From Ensifer adhaerens (GTDB taxonomy: Bacteria; Pseudomonadota; Alphaproteobacteria; Rhizobiales; Rhizobiaceae): a DNA stretch of 64,000 nucleotides. The position numbers and the translations under genes were made by a program. Shown piece after piece: positions 1 to 9,267 of the stretch. The DNA is taken from assembly GCF_002940685.1 (NCBI RefSeq), contig NZ_PNFP01000005.1:124001-188000 (forward strand), written 5' to 3'. How positions within the stretch are numbered: the stretch's first letter is position 1; each line of letters opens with the position of its first letter. The notes below the pieces were generated by a model that had not been told where the DNA came from, searched no databases, and saw only the letters and a program-made list of their open reading frames with translations.

Positions 1-99
1 AACGGTCCTGCGAATAACTGCAACAAAATCCGCCATTAGTACTTTCTCATACGCCCAGGTATGTCTTTGCGATCACGACGCGATGTGAGTTCGCCGACA

Positions 100-1398
100 C
101 TAGTCCTCAAAGGGGTCCGTCACAAGTATTGTGTCGTCCCGTTCGGGGCTGGTCGAAAGAAGAGCGACCGGTGCACCGATCAGTTCTTCCACCTGGCGGA
201 CATACTTGATCGCTTGCGCCGGAAGATCTGCCCAGCTGCGCGCGCCAACCGTCGATTCTTTCCAGCCTTCGAGCGTTACATAGACTGGCTTTGCCGAAGC
301 TTGCTGCGCCTGGCTGGCCGGCAGATGGTCGATCTGCTGTCCGTCCAGAGTATAACCGACGCAGATCTTCAGCTCGTCGAGACCGTCGAGAACGTCGAGC
401 TTGGTGAGCGCGATGCCGGTGATGCCGTTGGCGGCGACCGACTGGCGCACCAATGCCGCATCGAACCAGCCGCAACGGCGCTTGCGACCCGTAACCGTGC
501 CGAACTCATGCCCCTTCTCGCCGAGGAACTGGCCGATCTCATCGGTGAGTTCTGTCGGGAACGGCCCCTCGCCGACACGCGTCGTATAGGCCTTGGTGAT
601 GCCGAGGATGTAACCGAGCGAACCCGGACCCATGCCCGAGCCGGCGGCAGCCTGACCGGCAACCGTGTTCGACGAGGTGACGAACGGATAGGTGCCGTGG
701 TCGATGTCGAGCAGGGTGCCTTGCGCGCCTTCGAACAGGATGCGGGCGCCCTTGCGGCGCGCCTTGTCGAGCAGCACCCAGACGGTTTCCATGAACGGCA
801 GCACCTTGGCGGCGACCGAGGAGAGTTCCTGCATGATCGCGTCGTGGCTGATTTCCGTTTCGCAGAGGCCACGGCGCAGCGCATTGTGGTGCGTCAGGAG
901 GCGATCGACCTTGGCCGGCAGCGTATCGAGATCGGCGAGATCCATGACGCGGATGGCGCGACGGCCGACCTTGTCTTCATAGGCCGGGCCGATGCCGCGG
1001 CGGGTGGTGCCGATCTTCGTGCCGCTGTTGGAGGCGGCGTCCTCGCGGATGCCGTCGAGTTCGCGGTGCAGCGACAGGATCAGCGTGGCATTGTCGGCGA
1101 TGCGCAGGTTATCCGGCGTGATCGCAATGCCCTGCTTGCCGAGCTTGTCGATTTCGGCGATCAGTGCGTGCGGATCGATGACGACGCCATTGCCGATGAC
1201 AGCAAGCTTGCCGGGACGCACCACGCCCGAAGGCAGGAGCGACAGCTTGTAGCTGACGCCGTCGATCACCAGGGTATGGCCGGCATTGTGACCGCCCTGA
1301 AAGCGCACGACGATATCCGCGCGCTCGGAGAGCCAATCCACAATCTTGCCTTTGCCTTCGTCACCCCATTGGGAGCCGACCACTACGACATTCGTCAT
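100..1398 (-). CDS. purA: Adenylosuccinate synthetase
   Basis: Joins IMP and aspartate using GTP to make adenylosuccinate, the first committed step to AMP in the cytosol. The N-terminus carries the P-loop-like GDEGKGK at residues 12-18, with catalytic Asp13, and the NAGHT motif with catalytic His41. RCGWFD and the C-terminal STSPER motif are also present. The 432-residue length is normal for the family. The open frame runs upstream to 1455, but I chose ATG at 1398 because AGGAAGAG lies just before it and the family signature starts there. It appears to be a single-gene unit. Nothing recognisable lies between it and the window edge. Confidence 0.97.
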   Translation of the reverse strand: MTNVVVVGSQWGDEGKGKIVDWLSERADIVVRFQGGHNAGHTLVIDGVSYKLSLLPSGVVRPGKLAVIGNGVVIDPHALIAEIDKLGKQGIAITPDNLRIADNATLILSLHRELDGIREDAASNSGTKIGTTRRGIGPAYEDKVGRRAIRVMDLADLDTLPAKVDRLLTHHNALRRGLCETEISHDAIMQELSSVAAKVLPFMETVWVLLDKARRKGARILFEGAQGTLLDIDHGTYPFVTSSNTVAGQAAAGSGMGPGSLGYILGITKAYTTRVGEGPFPTELTDEIGQFLGEKGHEFGTVTGRKRRCGWFDAALVRQSVAANGITGIALTKLDVLDGLDELKICVGYTLDGQQIDHLPASQAQQASAKPVYVTLEGWKESTVGARSWADLPAQAIKYVRQVEELIGAPVALLSTSPERDDTILVTDPFED

Positions 1399-1603
1399 AA
1401 TTCTCTTCCTGTGCAGGCGCGCAAACGAGGCTGCGCTGTTCTCAAACCCGCGCATCTATACTGTGTTGTCATCTGGAAAGCGACCCCGTTCTGCCCGGCG
1501 TTCCGCCCTTTTTGCATGACAAGGCCGGGATTTAGCGCCTATATCTTGTGCTTTCCCGCCATGGCGACAACCGGTCGCCCATCCCCATGCAGGTCTGAGC
1601 ATC

Positions 1604-2485
1604 GTGAATTCCAGGGCCTATTTCTATCTGTGCATCACTGCCCTCTTCTGGGGCGGCAACTCGGTCGCCGGCAAGATGGCGGTCGGCCATGTCAGCCCGA
1701 TGATGCTGACGACCCTGCGCTGGGTCTTCGCGCTGATCGTCATTCTGGTGCTGATGACACCGCAGATCCGCCGCGACTGGGACAAGATCCGCAGGCATTG
1801 GCTGCAGCTTCTCGCCTATGGCGCGATCGGCTTTACCACCTTCAACGCGCTGCTCTATTCGGCGCTGAAATATACGAGCGCCATCAACGCCGTCATTCTT
1901 CAGGCCGGCATCCCGATGCTGATCTTCCTGTTCAATTTTGCGCTGTTCCGGACGAAAGCCTCGGTCGCCCAGGTCATCGGCTTTACCGTCACCCTGATCG
2001 GCGTGCTGGTCACCGCCGCGCATGGCGACGTGACCAGCCTTCTGTCGCTCGAGTTCAACTTCGGCGACGCCTTGATGATCGGCGCCTGCATCGTCTATGC
2101 GGGTTACACCGTGGCGCTGCGCTACAAGCCGACCATGCACTGGCAGAGTTTCATCGCCGCGCCCGCCTTCGGCGCGCTTTTGAGCGCCATTCCGCTGCTG
2201 TTCTGGGAAATCGGCACCGGCACGGCGATCGTACCCGACACGACAGGCTGGATCATCGTACTTTATGCCGCGATCTTCCCGTCGCTGATGTCGCAGGTGC
2301 TCTATGTGCGCGGCGTCGAAATGATCGGTGCCAACCGCGCCGGCCTGTTCATCAACGCCATTCCCGTCTTCGGCACATTGCTATCGGTGATGCTGATCGG
2401 CGAGACCTTCCATCTCTTCCATCTCTTTGCCCTGCTCCTCGTGCTTGGCGGCATCGCGATCGCGGAAAAGGGGCGCCCCCGCTGA
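1604..2485 (+). CDS. DMT-superfamily (EamA) transporter
   Basis: Inner-membrane protein of 293 residues with about ten hydrophobic segments in two EamA repeats. The first repeat begins with the typical FWGGNSVAGKMA stretch. Such proteins export amino acids or other small metabolites, but the substrate cannot be read from sequence. The start is GTG at 1604; no better in-frame ATG is near. It is divergent from purA, with about 200 bp of shared upstream DNA. Confidence 0.88.
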   Translation: MNSRAYFYLCITALFWGGNSVAGKMAVGHVSPMMLTTLRWVFALIVILVLMTPQIRRDWDKIRRHWLQLLAYGAIGFTTFNALLYSALKYTSAINAVILQAGIPMLIFLFNFALFRTKASVAQVIGFTVTLIGVLVTAAHGDVTSLLSLEFNFGDALMIGACIVYAGYTVALRYKPTMHWQSFIAAPAFGALLSAIPLLFWEIGTGTAIVPDTTGWIIVLYAAIFPSLMSQVLYVRGVEMIGANRAGLFINAIPVFGTLLSVMLIGETFHLFHLFALLLVLGGIAIAEKGRPR

Positions 2486-2547
2486 GCGGTTCTCGCGCCT
2501 ACCGGGTAGGTTTCAGGCAATGCAATCGCTAGAACTCGGGAGGCGAC

Positions 2548-2562
2548 TTAAGGCTTGATTAG
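2548..2562. promoter_or_regulatory. Near-perfect CtrA-type box upstream of the chemotaxis receptor
   Basis: TTAA, seven bases, then TTAG, which is seven of eight matches to the CtrA full site TTAA-N7-TTAA. It ends about 50 bp before the receptor start. Motility and chemotaxis genes are frequent CtrA targets in alphaproteobacteria. The assignment is by motif only. Confidence 0.4.
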
Positions 2563-2612
2563 CAGATGACTGTTTCTGTCGCCTCCAGGATATTCTCCCT
2601 GGGGCTAAGGCA

Positions 2613-4427
2613 GTGAAAAATATTAGAATTTCGACACGTATCTATCTGTTGACGGCAATGGCGCTGGTCTTCATGGCCGCAGCCATGGCCTACAAGACGC
2701 AAGTTGCCAATTCGGAAGTCAGCGACGAGCGCCGGCAGATGTTGCGCAATGTTACCGAAGCGGCGATCTCGACGATCGCAAGCTTCGAGGAGCAGGAGCG
2801 CAATGGCACGCTCTCGCGTGAGGAGGCGCAGAACCGTGCCATTTCCGCCGTCATGGCCATGCGCTTCGGCCAGGACGGCTACTTCTTCATCAACGGCTTC
2901 GACGGCATGATGATCGCCCATCCGCTGGCCAAGAAGCTGATTGGAACCGACGTTCGCGGGCTCAAGGACACCAACGGCAAGGCCTTCAACGTCGAGCTCA
3001 TCGCGCTTGCGCAGAACCCGGGCAGCGGCATCGTCAACTACTACTGGGACAAGCCCGGCCACGAGGAGCCGGTTGAGAAATACTCATATATCCAGGGCTT
3101 CAAGCCCTGGGGCTGGGGTGTGGGCACCGGCGTATATGCCGACGACCTCGCTGCGAAGTACAACGCTTCTCTGCTGATGACGATCATCACGACGGTGATT
3201 GCCGCAATCGCGACGCTTGCCGCCGCGATGGCGATCGGCCGCTCGATCAGCGGTCCGATCAACCGGCTGAAGGACGTGATGCTTGAAGTGTCGAACAACG
3301 ACACCCGCTCGCAGGTCCCCGATACCGGCCGCCGCGACGAGATCGGCCATATGGCCGATGCCCTCGTCGTGCTGCGCGCATCGGTGATCGAACGCAACGC
3401 CCTCGAGGTTCGTCAGCGCGAACAGCAGGCGGCGCTCGACCACGAGCGCAGCGCCAACGAGGAAATGCAGCAGGCGACCGCGCGCAGCCAGGCCCACGTC
3501 GTCAGCAGCATCGGCGGCGCACTCGAACGGCTGGCGAGCGGCGACCTTACAACCCACGTCCCGGACCTCGGCGCCGACTACGAAAAGCTGCGCCAGGACT
3601 TCAACACCGCCGTTGCCGCATTGCGCTCGACGGTCAGCGCGATCGCCGACTCGACATCTGTCGTCACCGGCAATGCCAACGAGATCAGCAAGGCGGCCAA
3701 CGACCTGTCGCAGCGCACCGAACAGCAGGCGGCATCGCTTGAAGAAACGGCGGCGGCTCTCGACGAGATCACCTCGGCGGTCCAGAACTCCACCAACCGC
3801 GCCGAGGAGGCCACCCGCATGGTCGCCGAAGCCCGCAAGGGTGCGGCCACCTCAAGCGAAGTCGTTCGCGACGCGATCACCGCCATGGGGCGCATCGAAA
3901 ACTCGTCCTCGAAGATCGGCGAAATCATCGGCGTGATCGATGACATCGCCTTCCAGACGAACCTTTTGGCGCTGAACGCCGGCGTTGAGGCGGCCCGCGC
4001 AGGTGACGCCGGCAAGGGCTTTGCGGTGGTCGCCCAGGAGGTGCGAGAACTGGCGCAGCGTTCGGCGACGGCTGCCAAGGAGATCAAGGGCCTGATCACG
4101 GCATCGGGTGTCGAAGTCTCCGCCGGCGTGCGTCTCGTCGAGGCGACCGGCTCGGCGCTTGGCGACATCGAGCGGCGGGTCAACGAGATCAACGACCGCA
4201 TCGTCGCCATCGCGACGGCCGCCCGCGAACAGTCGGTCGGGCTGCGGGAGATCAACACCGCCGTCAACCAGATGGACCAGATGACGCAGCAGAATGCCGC
4301 CATGGTCGAGCAGACCTCGGCAGCAAGCCAGGCGCTCGCCGGCGAAAGCAATGTGCTTTCCGGCCGGCTCGCACAGTTCACGGTCGAGGACAGAGGGTGG
4401 CGCCCCGCCGCACAGCGGGCAGCCTGA
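2613..4427 (+). CDS. Methyl-accepting chemotaxis protein (Cache sensor)
   Basis: Transmembrane chemoreceptor of 604 residues. A first membrane helix lies at about 10-27. A periplasmic single-Cache type sensor spans about 35-185 and includes DGYFFINGFDGMMIAHP and the GWGVGTGVY end motif. A second helix lies at 187-210, then HAMP to about 262 and a long coiled-coil signalling domain. The conserved hairpin tip, FQTNLLALNAGVEAARAG, is at about 447-465. No C-terminal CheR-tethering pentapeptide is seen. The ligand is unknown; this sensor type often binds small organic acids. The start is GTG at 2613. No other che genes are nearby, so it is an orphan receptor gene. Confidence 0.95.
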   Translation: MKNIRISTRIYLLTAMALVFMAAAMAYKTQVANSEVSDERRQMLRNVTEAAISTIASFEEQERNGTLSREEAQNRAISAVMAMRFGQDGYFFINGFDGMMIAHPLAKKLIGTDVRGLKDTNGKAFNVELIALAQNPGSGIVNYYWDKPGHEEPVEKYSYIQGFKPWGWGVGTGVYADDLAAKYNASLLMTIITTVIAAIATLAAAMAIGRSISGPINRLKDVMLEVSNNDTRSQVPDTGRRDEIGHMADALVVLRASVIERNALEVRQREQQAALDHERSANEEMQQATARSQAHVVSSIGGALERLASGDLTTHVPDLGADYEKLRQDFNTAVAALRSTVSAIADSTSVVTGNANEISKAANDLSQRTEQQAASLEETAAALDEITSAVQNSTNRAEEATRMVAEARKGAATSSEVVRDAITAMGRIENSSSKIGEIIGVIDDIAFQTNLLALNAGVEAARAGDAGKGFAVVAQEVRELAQRSATAAKEIKGLITASGVEVSAGVRLVEATGSALGDIERRVNEINDRIVAIATAAREQSVGLREINTAVNQMDQMTQQNAAMVEQTSAASQALAGESNVLSGRLAQFTVEDRGWRPAAQRAA

Positions 4428-4447
4428 CACGAACCGACACAAAGGAG

Positions 4448-4474
4448 AATGGCGCCGAACGGGCGCCATTTTCA
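4448..4474 (+). terminator. Intrinsic terminator after the chemotaxis receptor
   Basis: Inverted repeat ATGGCGCC / GGCGCCAT with a five-base loop followed by TTTTC, 20 bp after the receptor stop. It also borders the end of the convergent GNAT gene and may serve both. Confidence 0.75.
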
Positions 4475-4475
4475 T

Positions 4476-4982
4476 TCAGGCGAGACGCCGCTCCATGTAG
4501 AGCGCGTCCTCGCCGTAGCTTGCAAGCTTCCACGCCAGCCGTTCGTCCATGCGGACCTCAAAGCCCTGCCGTTCCCAGAAGCCGCGGGATCCGTTGACCG
4601 AAACGAGCGACATCGAGCGGAACCCTTCCGTCCGGGCGACGTCTTCGAGCATCGGCAGCACGCCACCCCCTGCCCCGGAGCCGCGCATTTCCGGCAGAAG
4701 GGCGAGGTCATGGATGTACCAGGTATCGGCAGCGTCAGGGATTTCGCAGAGCATGGTGTTGAGCGACGGCGGCGCGCGCCTGAGCCAGGGGTGGCTGAGC
4801 ACATAGCCGCGCGACTCTCCCCTTGCGTCCAGCATGAAGCAACCGGCAGGGCTGAGCGCGATGCGGTCGGCGAGCACGGCGTCATCCTCGGGAAAGGCCT
4901 GATGCACCACGAGCTGGATCTCCGACACGGAGGCAAGGTCAGGCAGGCTTGCCTCGCGCCAGCGGAATGTCATTTCGGTCAT
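4476..4982 (-). CDS. GNAT-family N-acetyltransferase
   Basis: Protein of 168 residues with the GNAT fold. Motif A is visible as LALLPEMRGSGAGGG at about 94-107, the acetyl-CoA pyrophosphate loop, followed by the helix with EDVARTEGF. The C-terminal motif B region reads FWERQGFEVR. The substrate is unknown. ATG at 4982 is used; a second ATG three codons in is possible. It is convergent with the chemoreceptor and separated from serA by terminator-like hairpins. Confidence 0.88.
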   Translation of the reverse strand: MTEMTFRWREASLPDLASVSEIQLVVHQAFPEDDAVLADRIALSPAGCFMLDARGESRGYVLSHPWLRRAPPSLNTMLCEIPDAADTWYIHDLALLPEMRGSGAGGGVLPMLEDVARTEGFRSMSLVSVNGSRGFWERQGFEVRMDERLAWKLASYGEDALYMERRLA

Positions 4983-5012
4983 CTTACGTCACAAGCGGTC
5001 TAAAACAGGAAA

Positions 5013-5038
5013 ACGCACCGGCGGGCGGCCGGTGCGTG
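5013..5038 (-). terminator. Hairpin downstream of serA
   Basis: ACGCACCGGC / GCCGGTGCGT stem. On the minus strand it is followed by TTTTCCTG, fitting an intrinsic terminator for serA. Confidence 0.7.
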
Positions 5039-5065
5039 CTCCATTGTCCCACGATTGGGTCGACA

Positions 5066-5089
5066 AAGCGGCAGATTGCGCTGCCGCTT
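5066..5089 (-). terminator. Second hairpin between serA and the downstream terminator
   Basis: Perfect nine-base stem AAGCGGCAG / CTGCCGCTT with a six-base loop, 13 bp after the serA stop. It has little of a T tract. It may help termination or protect the 3' end. Confidence 0.45.
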
Positions 5090-5101
5090 GCCATGCCGGC
5101 A

Positions 5102-6697
5102 TCAATCGATGTTGAAGACCAGCGGCTTTGCCTGGCGAATTGCCGGATTGGCACGCAGCTTGTCAAGCACGGCCTCGGAAACCGCACCATCGACGTAGAG
5201 CAGCGCGATCGCGTCGCCGGCTTCCTTCTCGCGGCCGAGCTGGAAGTTGGCGATGTTGACGCCGGCGTCACCGAGCGTCATGCCGATGAAGCCGATCATG
5301 CCGGGAACGTCGGTGTTGGTGATGTAGACCATGTGGTTGCCGACATCCGCATCGAGGTTGATGCCCTTGATCTGGATGAAGCGCGGCTTGCCATCCGAGA
5401 ACACCGTACCGGCAACCGAGCGGGTCTGGTTCGCCGTCTTCACCGTCAGCTTGATGTAGCCGTCGAAGACGCCGGTCTTGTCGCGCTTGACCTCGGACAG
5501 GATGATGCCCTTTTCCTTGATCATCACCGGCGCCGAAACCATGTTGACGTCGGCGACCTGCGGCCGGATCAGACCGGCAAGCACAGCGCTCGTCAGCGCC
5601 TTGGTGTTCATGCCGGCGGTCGAGCCGTCATAAAGGATCTCGATTTCCTTGATCGCGCTTTCGGTCACCTGACCGACGAAGGCGCCGAGAACGTCGGCAA
5701 GCCGGATGAACGGCTTCAGGATCGGCGCTTCCTCGGCGGTGATCGACGGCATGTTGATGGCGTTGGAAACGGCGCCCTTCACCAGGTAGTCCGACATCTG
5801 CTCGGCCACCTGCAGCGCGACATTCTCCTGGGCTTCCGTGGTCGAAGCGCCGAGATGCGGCGTGCAGACGACGTTCGGCAGGCCGAAGAGCGGGCTTTCG
5901 GTTGCGGGCTCGACCTCGAAGACATCGAAGCCGGCGCCGGCAACGTGGCCCGACTTGATCGCTTCGGCAAGTGCCTTCTCATCGACGAGGCCGCCGCGGG
6001 CGCAGTTGACGATGCGCACGCCAGGCTTGGTCTTGGCAAGCGCTTCAGCGTTCAGGATGTTGCGCGTCTTGTCCGTCAGCGGCACGTGCAGGGTGATGAA
6101 ATCGGCCTGGGCAAGCAGCTCGTCGAGCTCCACCTTGGTGACGCCCATTTCCTCGGCGCGCTCCTTGGAGAGGAACGGGTCATAGGCAAGCACGTGCATC
6201 TTGAGGCCGATGGCGCGCGAGCAGACGATCGAACCGATATTGCCCGCACCGATGACGCCGAGCGTCTTGCCGGTGATTTCGACACCCATGAAGCGGGACT
6301 TCTCCCACTTGCCGGCCTGCGTCGAGGTGTCGGCGGCCGGCAGCTGGCGGGCAACGGCAAAGAGCAGCGCGATCGCGTGCTCGGCGGTCGTGATCGAGTT
6401 GCCGAAGGGCGTGTTCATCACGATGATACCGCGACGCGAGGCGGCCGGGATATCGACGTTGTCGACGCCGATGCCGGCGCGGCCGATGACCTTGAGGTTG
6501 GTCGCAGCCGCGATCAGCTTTTCCGTCGCCTTGGTGGCCGAGCGGATCGCCAGACCGTCATAGTTGCCGATGATTTCGGCGAGCTTGTCCTTGTCCTTGC
6601 CGAGCTTCGGCTGGAAATCGACTTCGACGCCGCGGTCGCGGAAGATCTGGACGGCGGTTTCCGACAGTTCGTCGGATACGAGAACGCGAGGTGCCAT
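5102..6697 (-). CDS. serA: D-3-phosphoglycerate dehydrogenase
   Basis: Oxidises 3-phosphoglycerate to 3-phosphohydroxypyruvate with NAD, the first step of serine synthesis. At 531 residues it is the long form. The NAD site GAGNIG is at 150-155. The catalytic set is Arg234 (NCARGG), Glu263 (DVFEVEP) and His281 (TPHLGAST). An intervening domain follows, then a C-terminal ACT domain from about 450, the usual serine-binding module. The start has a strong AAGGAGG. It follows serC by 131 bp, so it is probably co-transcribed from the serC promoter and leader. Confidence 0.97.
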   Translation of the reverse strand: MAPRVLVSDELSETAVQIFRDRGVEVDFQPKLGKDKDKLAEIIGNYDGLAIRSATKATEKLIAAATNLKVIGRAGIGVDNVDIPAASRRGIIVMNTPFGNSITTAEHAIALLFAVARQLPAADTSTQAGKWEKSRFMGVEITGKTLGVIGAGNIGSIVCSRAIGLKMHVLAYDPFLSKERAEEMGVTKVELDELLAQADFITLHVPLTDKTRNILNAEALAKTKPGVRIVNCARGGLVDEKALAEAIKSGHVAGAGFDVFEVEPATESPLFGLPNVVCTPHLGASTTEAQENVALQVAEQMSDYLVKGAVSNAINMPSITAEEAPILKPFIRLADVLGAFVGQVTESAIKEIEILYDGSTAGMNTKALTSAVLAGLIRPQVADVNMVSAPVMIKEKGIILSEVKRDKTGVFDGYIKLTVKTANQTRSVAGTVFSDGKPRFIQIKGINLDADVGNHMVYITNTDVPGMIGFIGMTLGDAGVNIANFQLGREKEAGDAIALLYVDGAVSEAVLDKLRANPAIRQAKPLVFNID

Positions 6698-6828
6698 GAG
6701 AGGCCTCCTTAAAGATCAGGTCTGAATGGGAATGCGGGTAGCCGGGCCTCGCCCCCATCGGGAGCGAAGCGGATCACTCAAATCAGTGTGAGATGCGGGC
6801 GAAGTTCATTGTCCTCACCCTTGTCTGA

Positions 6829-8007
6829 TCAGGCCGCGGCCTGCGCCAGCGTCGCCTTCTGGGTCTCGAAGGCCCAGGTCAGCCACGGCATCAGCGCCTT
6901 CATGTCGGCGGTCTCGATCGTGGCACCGGCCCAGATGCGAAGACCGGACGGGGCATCGCGGTAATGGCCGATGTCGAAGGCGACGCCTTCCTTTTCGAGA
7001 AGCGCAACGACACCCTTGGCAAAGGCTGCCTGTCCGTCGGCATCGAGCGCCAGAACGTCCTTGTCGACGATCTTCAGGCAGACCGAGGTGTTGGAGCGGG
7101 TCTCGTCCTTGACGGCGAGGTTGGCGATCCAGTCATTGGCGGCGACAAAATCGAAGATGGCTTCGGCATTGGCGTCGGCGCGGGCCATCAGGCCCTTGAG
7201 CCCGCCGACCTGCTGGGCCCAACGAAGGGCGTCGATGTAGTCTTCGACGCAGAGCATCGACGGCGTGTTGATCGTTTCGCCGGTGAAGATGCCCTCGATC
7301 AGCTTGCCGCCCGAGGTCATGCGGAAGATCTTCGGCAGCGGCCAGGCCGGAACGTAGGAAAGCAGGCGTTCGACAGCGCGGGGCGACAGGATGATGACGC
7401 CATGGGCGCCTTCGCCGCCGAGAACCTTCTGCCAGGAGAAGGTGACGACGTCGAGCTTGGCGAAATCGAGGTTCTGCGCGAAGGCGGCCGAGGTCGCGTC
7501 GCAGATCGTCAGGCCCTTGCGGTCGGCCGGAATGAAGTCGCCGTTCGGCACGCGCACGCCCGAGGTCGTGCCGTTCCAGGTGAAGACCACGTCGCGGTCG
7601 AAATCGACCTTGGAAAGATCGGGAAGTTCGCCGTAGCCGGCTTCGAACTTGCGCACGTCGGCGAGCTTGAGCTGCTTGACCACGTCGGTCACCCAGCCGG
7701 CGCCAAAGCTTTCCCAGGCGACCATGTCGACGCCGCGCGGACCGAGCAGCGACCAGAGCGCCATTTCGACGGCGCCGGTATCGGAAGCGGGCACGATGCC
7801 GATGCGGTAGTCGGCCGGCACTTCGAGAATGTCACGGGTAAGATCGATGGCCTGCTTCAGCTTCGTCTTGCCGACCTTGGCGCGGTGCGAACGACCGAGC
7901 GGAGCATCGGAGAGAGCGTCGAGCGTCCAACCGGGGCGCTTCGAGCAAGGGCCAGAAGAGAAATGGGTATTGTTCGGACGGAGGTCCGGCTGTGCAGGCT
8001 TTGCCAT
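6829..8007 (-). CDS. serC: Phosphoserine aminotransferase
   Basis: Converts 3-phosphohydroxypyruvate and glutamate to phosphoserine with PLP. The protein has 392 residues of the alphaproteobacterial/archaeal-type subgroup. The PLP lysine is Lys194 in [10 protein letters not shown], and the N-terminal [16 protein letters not shown] is characteristic. The ATG at 8007 lies three bases after a hairpin whose loop holds the ribosome binding site (next entry). It is the first gene of a serC-serA unit; serB is not in the window. Confidence 0.97.
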   Translation of the reverse strand: MAKPAQPDLRPNNTHFSSGPCSKRPGWTLDALSDAPLGRSHRAKVGKTKLKQAIDLTRDILEVPADYRIGIVPASDTGAVEMALWSLLGPRGVDMVAWESFGAGWVTDVVKQLKLADVRKFEAGYGELPDLSKVDFDRDVVFTWNGTTSGVRVPNGDFIPADRKGLTICDATSAAFAQNLDFAKLDVVTFSWQKVLGGEGAHGVIILSPRAVERLLSYVPAWPLPKIFRMTSGGKLIEGIFTGETINTPSMLCVEDYIDALRWAQQVGGLKGLMARADANAEAIFDFVAANDWIANLAVKDETRSNTSVCLKIVDKDVLALDADGQAAFAKGVVALLEKEGVAFDIGHYRDAPSGLRIWAGATIETADMKALMPWLTWAFETQKATLAQAAA

Positions 8008-8009
8008 GT

Positions 8010-8055
8010 GCTATCCTTCCAGATAGATAGCCCTTCGTTGGGGAAGGGTGTCCCG
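8010..8055 (-). ncRNA. serC RNA leader (two tandem hairpins before serC)
   Basis: The transcript just upstream of serC folds into two adjacent hairpins. The first is CCCTTC / GAAGGG (8048-8043 with 8036-8031). The second is GCTATC / GATAGC (8031-8026 with 8015-8010), with GGAAG of the ribosome binding site in its loop and the AUG two bases beyond the stem. This matches the serC motif known from Alphaproteobacteria, two hairpins directly before serC and next to the predicted transcription start. The ligand or regulator of that family is not established to my knowledge. Confidence 0.8.
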
Positions 8056-8061
8056 CCGTCG

Positions 8062-8090
8062 TCGATATTGGCGACGGGATCGGAAGTCAA
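8062..8090 (-). promoter_or_regulatory. serC-serA promoter
   Basis: TTGACT at 8090-8085 and TATCGA at 8067-8062, separated by exactly 17 bp on the minus strand. The predicted start at about 8055 gives a leader that begins right at the first serC hairpin. Confidence 0.65.
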
Positions 8091-8256
8091 GCGCTTTGTC
8101 GCAATCGACAAAATTTATGGCGTCGCGGGCAACATCTGCAAAGGCACGCAGCCACAAGCGAGCGATTGTTGCCACGCACCACCCTGCTTCGGGCAGCGCG
8201 GGAGCTATCGCGGAAAGAACGCGCTGATCCTGCCCGATCCTTCCATGGCGATCGCG

Positions 8257-9096
8257 TCAGAACGAGAAGCGCAGGCCGGCCCGGATTTCGTGACGGGAAA
8301 GACCATCGTCAAAGCCCTTGTCGCCGCGCGCGCCCGCAAGCGCTTCCGCACCGAAGCCGAACATCTCGCCATCGGCAATATGGGAATAGCGATACCCGAC
8401 ATCGAGCTTCAATTGATCGCTGAGATCGTAGGAGACGCCGGCCATCAGCGCATAGGTGAAACGCCAGCTGTCGCGCCCCTCATAGGAGGTCGAGGTGGCC
8501 GCCCCGGCGCAGGCGCCGCCGCCGGCAACGCAGGTCGCCTTTTCGACGGCGGTGTCCCAATTGAGACGTGTCGCGCCGAGACCGGCGCCGACATAGGGCG
8601 TGAAGCCGGCGAGCGTGCCGAAGTCGACATAGGCATTCGCCATCAGGCCGAGAGCGGAATAGTCAGCCCCGGTCGAAAACGCACAGGACGTGCCCGCCCC
8701 CTGCCCCGCGCACGGGCCTGCCGATGAGGACGAGCCGTTGAACCGGCCTTCGAAATATTCGGCCGTCAGGTCGGCGCGGAACGTGTCGGTAAACTGGTAG
8801 CCGACGCCGAGCGCCCCTGAGAACGGCTTGTCGAAACGCGCATGGTCGAAGGGGACGCTGTCATAGGTCGACGTGCCCGCATCGAAGGTCCGGTAATAGG
8901 GATCGCCTTCGCTTCGCCACGGCGCATAGCCGATATCGCCGCGCAGATAGATCGCGCTGGCGCCGGTCGCTTCTTTTTCGATGGTGATTTCCGGGGCGTT
9001 CAGAAGATCCTCGTCGGCAGCAAGCGCCGCGCCGGAAAGGAGCAGGCCGGCACCAAAAGCGGCTCCGCAGAACCCGTCTCGCCAACCCATGCCCAT
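8257..9096 (-). CDS. Outer-membrane beta-barrel protein
   Basis: Protein of 279 residues with a signal peptide ending in AALA at about residue 27. A barrel domain follows with alternating hydrophobic strands and a terminal LRFSF, the aromatic end required for barrel insertion. Shared segments with the next gene (GVGYQF, LMANAYVD, PYVGAGLGA, LDVGYRYSH) show they are paralogs. It belongs broadly to the Omp25/RopB/LomR-like porin family. Two ATGs (9096, 9090) are possible starts. Two Cys-containing stretches (PCAGQGAGTSC, CVAGGGAC) probably form disulfide-bonded surface loops. Confidence 0.85.
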   Translation of the reverse strand: MGMGWRDGFCGAAFGAGLLLSGAALAADEDLLNAPEITIEKEATGASAIYLRGDIGYAPWRSEGDPYYRTFDAGTSTYDSVPFDHARFDKPFSGALGVGYQFTDTFRADLTAEYFEGRFNGSSSSAGPCAGQGAGTSCAFSTGADYSALGLMANAYVDFGTLAGFTPYVGAGLGATRLNWDTAVEKATCVAGGGACAGAATSTSYEGRDSWRFTYALMAGVSYDLSDQLKLDVGYRYSHIADGEMFGFGAEALAGARGDKGFDDGLSRHEIRAGLRFSF

Positions 9097-9163
9097 GCCC
9101 TTTCGCTTCCATCACGGTGGGCCATACGTCGCCCGATTCGGCGTTAACTATTGCAAGCCGAGG

Positions 9164-9178
9164 TTAATCCACGGTTAA
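9164..9178. promoter_or_regulatory. Perfect CtrA-type box TTAA-N7-TTAA upstream of the first outer-membrane gene
   Basis: TTAATCCACGGTTAA lies 68 bp before the ATG of the 8257-9096 gene. Further TTAA copies occur nearby (9143, 9188). The symmetric site matches the CtrA response-regulator consensus. This region also separates the two outer-membrane genes. Confidence 0.55.
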
Positions 9179-9215
9179 CCATGCCCGTTAACCATCCGGA
9201 CACCCCAGAAACGCG

Positions 9216-9243
9216 AAAGGGCCCGCCAATGGCGGACCCCTTG
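9216..9243 (-). terminator. Terminator after the second outer-membrane gene
   Basis: Stem AAGGGGTCCGCC / GGCGGGCCCTTT on the minus strand with an ATT loop, 25 bp beyond the stop at 9268. The stem contains a few mismatches. Confidence 0.65.
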
Positions 9244-9267
9244 TGATGCATCGAGCGCTGCTGCCGA

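Noticed and set aside
61-2532. An 823-codon open frame on the plus strand across purA and the DMT gene
   Set aside because: It runs antisense to purA and out of frame with the transporter; high-GC DNA produces such long shadow frames, and its translation shows no family resemblance.
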